A DNA stretch of 34,633 nucleotides from Streptomyces sp. MZ04 (GTDB lineage Bacteria; Actinomycetota; Actinomycetes; Streptomycetales; Streptomycetaceae), in contig NZ_SRIC01000056.1 in NCBI RefSeq assembly GCF_004684775.1, positions 1 through 34,633 on the forward strand, given 5' to 3'. The position numbers and the translations under genes are program-made. The notes under the pieces were generated by a model. The model worked only from the letters and a program-made list of their open reading frames with translations, made no database searches and was not told where the DNA came from. How positions within the stretch are numbered: the stretch's first letter is position 1; each line of letters opens with the position of its first letter. Below are positions 6,556-14,781 of the stretch, in pieces.

Positions 6556-8043
6556 GTGTCCCTCGCCCAGCGCGCCGACTCCCCCGGCGCGACGAAAGAC
6601 TTCGTGCCCGATCCCCGTCTCACCAACGAAGACCTCGCCCCCTCCGCCGAACGCAAGTGGAAGGTCTTCGACCTCTTCGCACTGTGGATGTCCGACGTCC
6701 ACAACCTCGGCAACTACACCTTCGCCGCAGGCTTGTTGGTGCTCGGGCTCAACGTCTGGCAGATCTTCACCTCGCTGCTCGTCGGCTTCGTGCTCATCTA
6801 TGCCGGGATGAACATGATGGGGCGCATCGGTCAGCGCCACGGCGTGCCGTTCCCCGTCGTCAGCCGCATCAGCTTCGGTGTCTGGGGTGCCAACATCCCC
6901 GCCCTCATCCGGGCCGTGATCGCCATCATGTGGTACGGAATCCAGACCTATCTGGCCTCCATCGCGGTCAATGTCATGCTCATCGCCGCCTTCCCGGGCT
7001 TGGAGTCGTGGACCGAGGGCTCCTTCCTCGGGCTGCACGCGCTCGGCTGGTGTTCTTTCGTCGCCCTCTGGCTGGCGCAGGGGCTGATCATGACCCAGGG
7101 CATGGAGTCCGTACGGAAGTTCCAGGACTTCTGCGGGCCCGCCATCTGGGTCGTGATGATCGCCCTCGCCGTGTGGATCCTCTGGAAGGCCGGCTGGACC
7201 ATCTCGCTCACCAGCACCCCCGACCCCGTCTCCACCGGCGAGCAGGTGCGGCAGTGGTTCGGCGCCATCGGCCTCATCCTCGCCACCTACGGCACGCTGA
7301 TGCTCAACTTCTGCGACTTCTCGCGCTTCGCCCCCGACTACCGCACCGTCAAGCGCGGCAACTTCTGGGGGCTGCCCATCAATTCGACCGCCTTCGTGAT
7401 CCTCTCCGTCATCGTCACCGCAGGCAGCCTCGAGGTCTTCGGGAAGGCCATCACCGATCCCGCCGAACTCGTCGCCGAGATCGGCAACACCTGGGTGCTG
7501 ATCTTCGGGGCGCTCACCTTCGCGATCGCCACGATGGGCGTGAACATCGTCGCCAACTTCGTCTCGCCCGCGTACGACCTGGCCAATGTCTGGCCGCAGA
7601 AGATCAGCTTCAAGATCGGCGGAATCATCTCCACGGTCGCCGCGCTCCTTGTCACGCCGTGGAACCTGTACTCCAACCCGACCGTCGTGAACTACTTCCT
7701 GGGCGGACTCGGCGCCTTCCTCGGGCCGCTGTTCGGCATCATCGCCGTCGACTACTTCTGGGTGAAGCGCGGACGCATCGACGCCGATGCGCTCTTCAAG
7801 GCCGAGCCGGGATCGCCGTACTACTACAAGAAGGGCGTCAACCCCAAGGCGCTCGCGGCCTTCCTGCCGACGGCGGGCTTCGCTGCGGTGTGCGCGCTGG
7901 TGCCGTTCTTCGACTACGTAGCCCCGTACTCGTGGTTCATCGGGACCGCGACGGCCGCGCTGCTGTACGGCGCGCTGTGCCGCTCGGAGCGGACCGCTTC
8001 GGCCGTCGAGTCCGCCGAGGCCCCGGCCGCGGTGGAGGGCTAA
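6556..8043 (+). CDS. NCS1-family nucleobase/hydantoin permease
   Basis: A 495-residue polytopic membrane protein with about 12 hydrophobic segments. The N-terminal WMSDVHNLGNYTFAAGLLVLG and the following GxRHGVPFPVVSR-like region mark the nucleobase:cation symporter-1 family (Mhp1, allantoin, cytosine, uracil permeases). Start GTG 6556 is preceded by AGGAGG with five bases spacing; the frame stays open far upstream but has no coding sense there. The next gene starts directly after the TAA, so both form one unit. The exact substrate cannot be read from sequence. Pairing with a hydantoin-racemase-family enzyme points to hydantoins, allantoin or a related ureide or pyrimidine catabolite. Confidence 0.9.
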   Translation: MSLAQRADSPGATKDFVPDPRLTNEDLAPSAERKWKVFDLFALWMSDVHNLGNYTFAAGLLVLGLNVWQIFTSLLVGFVLIYAGMNMMGRIGQRHGVPFPVVSRISFGVWGANIPALIRAVIAIMWYGIQTYLASIAVNVMLIAAFPGLESWTEGSFLGLHALGWCSFVALWLAQGLIMTQGMESVRKFQDFCGPAIWVVMIALAVWILWKAGWTISLTSTPDPVSTGEQVRQWFGAIGLILATYGTLMLNFCDFSRFAPDYRTVKRGNFWGLPINSTAFVILSVIVTAGSLEVFGKAITDPAELVAEIGNTWVLIFGALTFAIATMGVNIVANFVSPAYDLANVWPQKISFKIGGIISTVAALLVTPWNLYSNPTVVNYFLGGLGAFLGPLFGIIAVDYFWVKRGRIDADALFKAEPGSPYYYKKGVNPKALAAFLPTAGFAAVCALVPFFDYVAPYSWFIGTATAALLYGALCRSERTASAVESAEAPAAVEG

Positions 8044-8781
8044 GTGCGCATCGTCGTCACCAACTGCAACACCACGCGGTCGATGACCGAGGAGATCGTG
8101 CGCGGTGCCCGGCACGCGGCCGCCCCGGGCACCACGATCACCGGGCTCACCCCCGCCTGGGGCCCCGAGTCCGCCGAGGGGTGGCTCGACAGCTATCTCT
8201 CGGCGGCCGCCGTCCTCGACACCTTGCGTGGTTACGAGGATGCGTACGACGCCGTGGTCATGGCGGGTTTCGGTGAGCACGGACGTGAGGGCGCCCGGGA
8301 GCTGCTCGACGTGCCCGTTGTCGACATCACTGAGGCCGCCGCCCATCTGGCCTGTCTGCTCGGGCGGCGGTACGGCGTCGTCACCACCCTCGACCGGGCC
8401 CGCGGCCAGATCGAGGACAGCCTGCACGCGGCGGGCGTGGCGCGGAACTGTGCGGCCGTCGTCGGCACCGGGCTCGGCGTCCTCGACCTGGGGGACGAGG
8501 AGGCCACCCTGCGCGCCTTCCTCGGCGCCGCGGGGCGGGCGCGCGACGCGGGGGCCGAGGTCCTGGTGCTCGGCTGCGCCGGGATGACCGGGCTGCAGGA
8601 GAAGGTCGGCGCCGCGCTCGACATGCCTGTGGTCGATGGCGTGGCCGCCGCGGTGAAGCTCGCCGAGTCGCTCGTCGGGCTCGGCCTGACCACCAGCCGG
8701 ATCGGGGGTTATGCCAAACCCCTGCCGAAGAGCCGCACTTGGGCGCCACCACCGCCGCCACCACCGCCGCCGTCGGAGTGA
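8044..8781 (+). CDS. Asp/Glu/hydantoin racemase-family enzyme with Gly/Cys active site
   Basis: A 245-residue protein starting with GTG immediately after the permease TAA. It shows the racemase-superfamily layout: RIVVTNCNTT near the N-terminus, VVMAGFGEHGREGA (71-84), and LVLGCAGMTGL (175-185). Hydantoin and allantoin racemases use two cysteines about 105 residues apart. Here the second is Cys178, but the first position is Gly75. Arylmalonate decarboxylase has the same Gly/Cys arrangement, so racemase activity should not be assumed. Expected role: processing of a compound imported by the NCS1 permease. The C-terminus ends in nine consecutive prolines, encoded by CCA/CCG triplets, an unusual tail of unknown use. 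Confidence 0.85.
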   Translation: MRIVVTNCNTTRSMTEEIVRGARHAAAPGTTITGLTPAWGPESAEGWLDSYLSAAAVLDTLRGYEDAYDAVVMAGFGEHGREGARELLDVPVVDITEAAAHLACLLGRRYGVVTTLDRARGQIEDSLHAAGVARNCAAVVGTGLGVLDLGDEEATLRAFLGAAGRARDAGAEVLVLGCAGMTGLQEKVGAALDMPVVDGVAAAVKLAESLVGLGLTTSRIGGYAKPLPKSRTWAPPPPPPPPPSE

Positions 8782-8899
8782 TGTTCGGGAACGATCTGTC
8801 GCGCGACCGGCGGGGGACAGCGCCCTGCGCGGGCCGGACGGCCTCAGACTCCGTGCAGCGCGCCGGGCAGGTCCGGCGCCGAGCAACCGGAGGTGCCCG

Positions 8900-9961
8900 G
8901 TGTCGCAGCCGACCGTTCGATCCGGCAGAGCCCGTATCCGGGCCCGCGCCGCCCTTCGCCGCGGTGCCGGGCTCCTCGCCGCCGCGCTGCTCCTGAGCGC
9001 GGCGGCGAGCGGCGGTGCCGGGGCTTCCGTGGCCGTGCCGCAGGACACCGCGTTCTGGGTCGAGCCGGACAGCTCCGCCGCCCGCCAGGCTGCCGCGTGG
9101 CGGCGCGGCGGATACTTCGCCCAGGCGTGGCTCATGGACCGCATCGCGGGCCGCGCCCAGGCCGTATGGCTGCACGACAAGTCGCCAGGACCCCGGATCC
9201 GTGCCGTCGCGGAGGCGGCGGCCTGGACGGGACGGACCCCCGTGTTCGTCGCGTACTTCATCCCGCACCGCGACTGCGGCGAGTACTCCCGGGGCGGCGC
9301 GGCGGGCGCTGCGGAGTACCGGCGGTGGATCGAGGAGGTCGCGGCGGCCATCGGTGACCGTGCCGCGTACGTCGTCGTCGAACCGGACGCCGTGGCGCAG
9401 GAGGTGGCGGGCTGTGCGAGGGCCGATGCCGGGGAGCGGTACGCCCTGCTCGCCCACGCCGTCGAACGCCTCAAGGCCCGCCCGAACGCCAAGGTGTACC
9501 TCGACGCGGGCAACGCCGGCTGGATTCCCGACGAGCGGCGCCTGGTCACCCCGCTGCGGCAGGCCGGGATCGCCAAGGCCGACGGCTTCGCGCTCAACGT
9601 CTCCAACTATCATACGAACGCGGTCAGTTCGGCGTACGGACATCGCCTCGCGACCCGCGTCGGCGGCGCCAAGCACTTCGTCGTCGACAGCAGCCGCAAC
9701 GGCAACGGCCCCTACACCGGTGACGCCAAGGCCTGGTGCAACCCGCCCGGCCGCGCCCTCGGCACCCCGCCCACCACCCGCACCGGCGATCCCGCGCTCG
9801 ACGCCTACCTGTGGATCAAGCGCCCCGGAGAGTCCGACGGAACCTGCCGGGGCGGGCCGCGCGCCGGGCAGTGGTGGCCGCAGTACGCGCTGGGCCTCGC
9901 GAGCAGGGCCAAGGGCCAGCGGTCGGGAGCGGGCGGCGCCGACGAAGGGAGACGGCCATGA
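8900..9961 (+). CDS. Secreted glycoside hydrolase family 6 (cellulase-type)
   Basis: A 353-residue secreted enzyme. A long Arg-rich signal region (hydrophobic core at about 24-45) precedes the GH6 domain. Recognised motifs: VAYFIPHRDCGEYSRGG (118-132, the GH6 signature), VVVEPDAVAQ (158-167, the Asp of EPDA being the proton donor in the family), YLDAGNAGW (200-208), HFVVDSSRNGNG (259-270) and IKRPGESDG (306-314). This is the beta-1,4-glucan hydrolase family; endo or exo action cannot be told. There is no carbohydrate-binding module. GTG 8900 has GGAGGT five bases upstream. Its stop overlaps the start of a methyltransferase gene (ATGA), an odd partner. Confidence 0.9.
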   Translation: MSQPTVRSGRARIRARAALRRGAGLLAAALLLSAAASGGAGASVAVPQDTAFWVEPDSSAARQAAAWRRGGYFAQAWLMDRIAGRAQAVWLHDKSPGPRIRAVAEAAAWTGRTPVFVAYFIPHRDCGEYSRGGAAGAAEYRRWIEEVAAAIGDRAAYVVVEPDAVAQEVAGCARADAGERYALLAHAVERLKARPNAKVYLDAGNAGWIPDERRLVTPLRQAGIAKADGFALNVSNYHTNAVSSAYGHRLATRVGGAKHFVVDSSRNGNGPYTGDAKAWCNPPGRALGTPPTTRTGDPALDAYLWIKRPGESDGTCRGGPRAGQWWPQYALGLASRAKGQRSGAGGADEGRRP

Positions 9962-11040
9962 CAGGGACGGCCCCGCAGGACCCGGAGAACGAGGGCGACA
10001 GCGCGCTTCGGGCCTGGCGGACCATCGGGCCGCTGATGGACCTGATCACCCCCATGGCCCTGCGGACGGCCGCCACGCTGGGCATCGCCGACCTGCTCGC
10101 CGACGGCTCCGGGCGGACCGACGACCTCGCCCGGAGCTCGGGGACCGACCCGGACGCGCTCCGCCGGATGCTGCGGCACTTGGTGGCCCACGGCGTCTTC
10201 ACCGAGCCCGAGCCCGGACTGTTCCGGCTCAACGACACCGCGGAGCTGCTGCGTTCCGGTCACCCGGAACAGCTCCGGCGCCGGCTCGACCTCGACGGCT
10301 TCGGCGGCACGATGGACTTGGCGTTCACCAGCCTGATGCACACCGTCCGCACCGGGGAGCCCGCTTGGGAGACGGTCTTCGGCGCCCCGTTCTGGCCCTA
10401 TCTGGCGGCACATCCGGACATGGCGGCCTCCTTCGACGCCACCATGTCGTCCGCCGCCGCCTTCGTGACGGACGCGGCACGCGGCTACGACTGGTCCACG
10501 GCCCGGCAGGTGACCGATGTCGGCGGGGGCCGCGGTGTCCTCCTCGCCGAGCTCCTCGAAACCCACCCGAGTCTGCGCGGTACCCTGCTCGACCTCCCGG
10601 AGACCGCCGAGCGGGGCCGGGAGGCCCTCGCCGCACGCGGTCTCACGGACCGGTGCGAGGTCATCGGGCAGAGCTTCTTCGACCCGCTGCCCGACGGCGC
10701 GGACGTGTACATCCTCAGCGGAGTGGTGCACGACTGGGGCGATGCGCAGGCGCGGGCCGTCCTGCGCAGGTGCGCGGAGGCGGCCGGGGAGCACGGCCGG
10801 GTCGTCGTCATCGAGACGTCCACCGACGACCCGGCGGCCTTCGCGGAGATGGATCTGCGCATGCTGGTCCTCGCGGGCGGCCGGGAGCGCAGCGTCGAGG
10901 AGTACACGGCCCTGGCCGCCGACTGCGGGCTGCGCGTCGCCGGCGCGCACACGACGCCGCTCGGCCAGGTGATCCTCGACTGCGTCGGGCGGCCGGCCAC
11001 GGAAACGGGGCGACCCGAAGCTGGTGGTGCGCGCTTCTAA
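9958..11040 (+). CDS. SAM-dependent O-methyltransferase (acetylserotonin OMT-like)
   Basis: A 360-residue protein. The N-terminal winged-helix dimerisation domain (about 18-110) is followed by a Rossmann methyltransferase fold with DVGGGRG (187-193, SAM motif I), LLDLPE (210-215) and SGVVHDWGD (254-262), the usual post-II motif of O-methyltransferases acting on small phenolic metabolites. ATG 9958 overlaps the GH6 stop (ATGA) and has a purine-rich GAAGGGAG upstream. Its TAA overlaps the stop of the convergent RidA gene. It lies far from the polyketide locus and its substrate is unknown. It could belong to secondary metabolism, but nothing nearby says so. Confidence 0.88.
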   Translation: MTGTAPQDPENEGDSALRAWRTIGPLMDLITPMALRTAATLGIADLLADGSGRTDDLARSSGTDPDALRRMLRHLVAHGVFTEPEPGLFRLNDTAELLRSGHPEQLRRRLDLDGFGGTMDLAFTSLMHTVRTGEPAWETVFGAPFWPYLAAHPDMAASFDATMSSAAAFVTDAARGYDWSTARQVTDVGGGRGVLLAELLETHPSLRGTLLDLPETAERGREALAARGLTDRCEVIGQSFFDPLPDGADVYILSGVVHDWGDAQARAVLRRCAEAAGEHGRVVVIETSTDDPAAFAEMDLRMLVLAGGRERSVEEYTALAADCGLRVAGAHTTPLGQVILDCVGRPATETGRPEAGGARF

Positions 11041-11471
11041 CGGGCTGCCTCGGGAGTCGTAGCCGGCTCCGGTACGACTGCCGTGGCGGTGATCTCCACC
11101 AGTTGGCCGGGGTAGCCGAGGCACGTGGTGCCGAGGAGCGTCGAGGTGTGCGGGCCCGCGTGCAGGGCGGAGGCGCAAACGACCTCCCATGCCTCGCTCA
11201 GTACGCCGGGTTCGCCCCCGACCACGTACACCGTGCTGGCCACCACCTGGGAGAGATCACTGCCGATCGCGCGCAGCGCCTCGTCGAGGTTGGCGATGAC
11301 CTGCGCGGTCTGCCGGGGCACGTCGCCCTCCCCGACGAGGTTCCCCTCGGGGTCGAGCGGCACGGAGCCCGCCATGAAGGCGAGGCGGGCGCCTGCTTCG
11401 ACGACGGCGGCGTGGGCGTATCCGGGTGGCGGGAAGAGGGTGGGGACCGTGGTGCGGTGGATGGGGGTCAT
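11037..11471 (-). CDS. RidA/YjgF-family protein, atypical active site
   Basis: A 144-residue RidA-fold protein: FMAGSVPLDPEGNLVGEGD, then QTAQVIANLDEALRAIGSDLSQVVASTVYVV and a final LVEITATAV strand. Classical RidA enzymes hydrolyse reactive 2-aminoacrylate imines with an Arg in the strand before this last segment. Here that stretch reads TSTLLGTTCLGYPG with no Arg at the expected place, so it probably belongs to a subgroup without imine deaminase activity. The function is unknown. Its stop overlaps the convergent methyltransferase stop by four bases, and it is divergent from the alpha/beta hydrolase at 11586. Confidence 0.85.
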   Translation of the reverse strand: MTPIHRTTVPTLFPPPGYAHAAVVEAGARLAFMAGSVPLDPEGNLVGEGDVPRQTAQVIANLDEALRAIGSDLSQVVASTVYVVGGEPGVLSEAWEVVCASALHAGPHTSTLLGTTCLGYPGQLVEITATAVVPEPATTPEAAR

Positions 11472-11585
11472 GCCCCTGATCGTGCGGGAGCAGGACGGTC
11501 GTACGCATCCGAATTCGGTGGCACCGAGGGGGCGGGCGGGCTATTCGGTTGCCCCGGCCGGAGCCGCGCTGTAAAGATCGCCGCC

Positions 11586-12422
11586 ATGCCCCTCTTCCCC
11601 GCGCATGACGCCACGGAACTCGCCCATCACGTGTACGGCGACGGTGCCCCGCTCATCTGCCTGCCCGGCGGCCCGCAGGACTCCGTGTACCTCGGTGAGC
11701 TCGGGGGTCTGTCCGCGCACCGGCAGCTGATCATGCTGGACATCCGGGGCACGGGGGAGTCAGCGCTGCCGCTCGACCTCGCCTCCTGCCGGTGCGACCG
11801 GCTCGTCGACGACGTCGAGGCCCTGCGGGAGCACCTCGGGCTCGACCGTATCGACCTGCTCGGGCACAGCGCGGGCGCGAACATCGCCGTCCAGTACGCG
11901 GCCCGGTACCCCGAGCGGGTCGGCAGGCTCGTTCTGATCACGCCGAGCACCAGGGCCGTCGGTGTCGCGATCGACGGTTCGGCCCGGCGCGAGACCGCGC
12001 TGCTCCGCAAGGGCGAGCCCTGGTTCCCGGAGGCCTTCGCGGCGCTGGAAGCCATCGTGTCCGGCAACGCCACTGCGGACAGCTGGCAGGCCATCGCGCC
12101 GTTCTCGTACGGCAATTGGGATGCCGTCGCGCAAGCGCACCAGGCGGCGGAGGCAGGCCGGCAGAACCCGGCCGTCAGCGAGGCCTTCGGTGCCGAAGGT
12201 GCCTTCGACCCCGAGGCCACGCGCGCGGCGCTCGCCGCGTTCGGGGCGCCGGTCCTTGTGGTCGCCGGGGAGGTCGATCTGGGCGCGCCGCCGTCCGCCG
12301 TGGCGGAGGTCGCCGGGCTGTTCCCGGACGCGACGTTCGTCGTACGGCCGGGGGCGGGGCACTTTCCGTGGCTCGACGACGCGGCGGGATTCGTCGCGCC
12401 CGTCGCCCGGTTCCTGGCGTGA
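11586..12422 (+). CDS. Alpha/beta hydrolase
   Basis: A 278-residue cytoplasmic alpha/beta hydrolase resembling proline iminopeptidase-type enzymes. Visible elements: oxyanion strand LICLPGGPQDSVYLG (23-37), LDIRGTGES (51-59), nucleophile elbow LLGHSAG with Ser95, acid Asp230 in VVAGEVDLG, and His258 in PGAGHFPW. The triad is complete. No signal peptide is present. ATG 11586 follows a TAAAGAT sequence by only 9 bases, so the transcript may be leaderless if that is the -10. The substrate cannot be predicted. The divergent neighbour is the RidA-family gene, 114 bases away. Confidence 0.88.
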   Translation: MPLFPAHDATELAHHVYGDGAPLICLPGGPQDSVYLGELGGLSAHRQLIMLDIRGTGESALPLDLASCRCDRLVDDVEALREHLGLDRIDLLGHSAGANIAVQYAARYPERVGRLVLITPSTRAVGVAIDGSARRETALLRKGEPWFPEAFAALEAIVSGNATADSWQAIAPFSYGNWDAVAQAHQAAEAGRQNPAVSEAFGAEGAFDPEATRAALAAFGAPVLVVAGEVDLGAPPSAVAEVAGLFPDATFVVRPGAGHFPWLDDAAGFVAPVARFLA

Positions 12423-12445
12423 GATCGCCGGGCTCGCGTACGTGG

Positions 12446-13444
12446 TCAGCGCACCGCTGCCGGTGAAGTGCCGCCTGTGACCAGGAGGTTCGGCTTTCCC
12501 TCGCCGTCCGCCCGCGTCGTCCAGATGTCCTGCTTGCGGCCGTCCTCGCCCGGCAGGGCGTACGCGAGGGTGTCGTCGTCCAGCCAGGCCGCCTGGTCGT
12601 CGACGTTGCGGGACTCGGCGAGCGGGTGCTCGCGCATCGTCCGCAGGTCGAGCACGTACAGGCGCCAGGGGTCCGAAGTGCCCTTCCGTACCCGCTTCTT
12701 GAAGGCGATGCGGGTGTTGTCGGGGGAGAGGGAGGGGCACTCGACGTTCGTGCGCAGGGTGTGCGCCGCCCACTTCTTCATGTCGCCCTGGATCAGGTAG
12801 GTCTTGCCCTTCGTCGAGACCGTCGCGTAGAAGCGGTTGTCGTCCTCGGCGAAGGTGACGCCCCAGTAGTTGATGTCGGGGGAGTGGTAGCGCCGGCCGT
12901 CGACGGTGAGGGGGATCTCCTCCATGTTCTTGATGAGATAGCCGGTGCGGGTGTCCAGGATCGACGTACGGGTGGAGAAGGACGAGCCCGCGTAGGAATC
13001 GCCGGTCGCGAACATCGTCCACGACAGCATCCGGCCCGAAGCCGAGACGCGGGCCCGGTTGGGGATGCCGGTGAGCGCGATGCGGCGCTTCTCCTTGAGC
13101 CTGCCGTCCAGGACCAGGGCGTACGACTTGGGCGGGATGCCCGAGCGGCGCTGCAGGCACACGGCGGTGCCCCCGGCGGCGTAGAAGCGCTCGCAGGAGG
13201 GGCCGCCGGTGGTGCGCGGCCCCTTGCCGGACGGCGTGGCGGTGCGGGCGACGCGGCCCGCACCGGCCTCCGAGCTGCGGAAGTACACATGCCCGGCGTC
13301 GAGCCCGAACTCCGAGGCGGCGGCGGCCGGTTGGGTGCGTCCGGCGGCGTGCAGGGTGTAGGCGACGGCGACCGTGGCGAGGACGGCGGCCGCCACCGCC
13401 ACGGCGGTGATCCGGGCGCGCAAGGAGGGTGGTTGTGCGGTCAT
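12446..13444 (-). CDS. Membrane-anchored TolB-like beta-propeller protein
   Basis: A 332-residue protein with an N-terminal hydrophobic segment (ITAVAVAAAVLATVAVAYTL, an anchor or signal peptide). A repetitive beta-rich body follows with propeller-like blades, for example LMSWT/LSWTMF, YWGVTFAEDDNRFYATV, CPSLSPDNTRIAFKKR and AAWLDDDTLAYALP. The latter two match the TolB/WD40-like PD40 pattern. Start ATG 13444 overlaps the MFS stop (ATGA), so the two are translationally coupled; an open frame extends upstream but lies within the MFS gene. It is probably an extracytoplasmic sensor or scaffold for the MFS/phosphatase operon. No enzymatic motif is visible. Confidence 0.8.
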   Translation of the reverse strand: MTAQPPSLRARITAVAVAAAVLATVAVAYTLHAAGRTQPAAAASEFGLDAGHVYFRSSEAGAGRVARTATPSGKGPRTTGGPSCERFYAAGGTAVCLQRRSGIPPKSYALVLDGRLKEKRRIALTGIPNRARVSASGRMLSWTMFATGDSYAGSSFSTRTSILDTRTGYLIKNMEEIPLTVDGRRYHSPDINYWGVTFAEDDNRFYATVSTKGKTYLIQGDMKKWAAHTLRTNVECPSLSPDNTRIAFKKRVRKGTSDPWRLYVLDLRTMREHPLAESRNVDDQAAWLDDDTLAYALPGEDGRKQDIWTTRADGEGKPNLLVTGGTSPAAVR

Positions 13445-14772
13445 GCCTGCCTTTCGAGGATTTCGCCGCGGGGAAGCAGCAGCGCCGCCCCCGCCAGTGC
13501 CGCCGTGAGGGCGAGCACCGCGCAGGTCAGCGCGGAGCCGATGCCCCACAGCGTCCAGGCCGCCCCGAAGCCGGCCGCGGCGACCAGCCGGGCCAGGGCC
13601 TGGCCCGTCTGGAGCACCGCCATGCCGCTCGCCCTGCGCCCCTGCGGAAGCACGGGCGTGGCGAGCGCCATCAGGACGCCGTCGGTGGCGGCGTAGAAGA
13701 CGCCGAGCAGCAGCAGTACGCCGATCAGCAGGGGCAAGGCGGCGGTGGGGCAGAGCAGCAGGACGTAACCGCCGAGCAGTGCCGCGTGCCCGGCCAGGAA
13801 CGGGATGCGGCGGCCCACACGGTCGGCGAGCCGCCCCGCGGGCACCGCGAGCAGCAGATAGACGGCGGCGGCGCCCAGGGGCAGCAGCGGGAACCAGCTG
13901 ACCGCGAAATCGAGCCGCCGCTGGAGCAGCAGATACAGGAAGGCGTCACCGATGGTGGCCGCGCCGAGCAGCGCAGCCGCCCCGAGGACGCGGCGGAACG
14001 CGGGGATGCGTAGGAGGTCAAGTACCCGGCCGCGCTTGGCCTTTGACGTATTTGGAGGCGCTGGCGCCACCCGCTCGTCGTGACGGCCAGGTACGAACGC
14101 GACCAGCATCAGCACCCCGAGCAGCCCGAAGCAGAAGCTGACCACGAACACGGCGTCGTACGCGTCCGCCGTCGCCCACAGCAGCGCGAACGCGGCGAGC
14201 GGACCGAGCAGCGCGCCCGTCGTGTCCATCGCGCGGTGCACGCCGAAGGCGCGGCCGAGGGCGTCCGGCGGGCTGCTGAGCGAGATCAGCGCGTCGCGCG
14301 GCGCGGTGCGCACCCCCTTGCCGATGCGGTCCGCGGCGAGCGCCGCGCCGATCCCGGCCGTGGCACCGCCCGCGAGGAGCAGGCCGAGCCGGGAGAGCGC
14401 GGAGAGGGCGTAGCCGCCGCCCGCGACGAGCTTGTGCCGTCCGCCGCGGTCGGCGGCGTAACCGCCGAGGAGCCGTACGAAGGCGGTGACGCCGTTGTAG
14501 AGGCCGTCGAGGAAGCCGAACTGGAGGGGGGAGAGGCCGAGTTGGAGCACGAAGTAGAGCGGAAGGACCGCCGTGACCATCTCGGAGGAGATGTCGGTGA
14601 CCAGGCTGACCGCGCCGAGGGCGATGACGGGCCCGGCGACGCGGCCGCGCTTGGCCTCGGCCTTGGTCTTGGCTTCCGCCGCCCCCTGAGGGGCGGCTTC
14701 GGCCTCGGCTTCGGTCGTGGCTCTTGCCTTGCCTTTGGCTTTGGCGACCGCGTCAGTGGATGCCAGATACAT
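13441..14772 (-). CDS. MFS transporter
   Basis: A 443-residue major facilitator protein with about 12 hydrophobic segments. The family loop motif appears as GGYAADRGGRHKLV between helices 2 and 3 and again as GRLADRVGRRIPF in the second half. The first helix region, ALGAVSLVTDISSEMVTAVLPLYF, is typical of a subgroup of bacterial MFS proteins. The N-terminus carries an unusual 40-residue Ala/Lys/Glu-rich cytoplasmic extension. ATG 14772 lies 9 bases after the metallophosphatase stop and has GGCGGG almost touching it, so the true start might be slightly downstream. It is co-transcribed with the phosphatase upstream and the propeller downstream. Cargo is unknown. Confidence 0.88.
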   Translation of the reverse strand: MYLASTDAVAKAKGKARATTEAEAEAAPQGAAEAKTKAEAKRGRVAGPVIALGAVSLVTDISSEMVTAVLPLYFVLQLGLSPLQFGFLDGLYNGVTAFVRLLGGYAADRGGRHKLVAGGGYALSALSRLGLLLAGGATAGIGAALAADRIGKGVRTAPRDALISLSSPPDALGRAFGVHRAMDTTGALLGPLAAFALLWATADAYDAVFVVSFCFGLLGVLMLVAFVPGRHDERVAPAPPNTSKAKRGRVLDLLRIPAFRRVLGAAALLGAATIGDAFLYLLLQRRLDFAVSWFPLLPLGAAAVYLLLAVPAGRLADRVGRRIPFLAGHAALLGGYVLLLCPTAALPLLIGVLLLLGVFYAATDGVLMALATPVLPQGRRASGMAVLQTGQALARLVAAAGFGAAWTLWGIGSALTCAVLALTAALAGAALLLPRGEILERQA

Positions 14773-14781
14773 CCCGCCGGC

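Noticed and set aside
6427..9606. 1059-residue minus-strand open frame opposite the NCS1, racemase-family and GH6 genes
   Set aside because: Arg/Gly/Asp-rich antisense shadow produced by GC-rich codons; the plus-strand genes have clear domains and ribosome binding sites.
9015..12422. 1135-residue plus-strand open frame spanning several genes
   Set aside because: It is real only in its last 278 codons, which are the alpha/beta hydrolase starting at ATG 11586; the rest is out-of-frame shadow.
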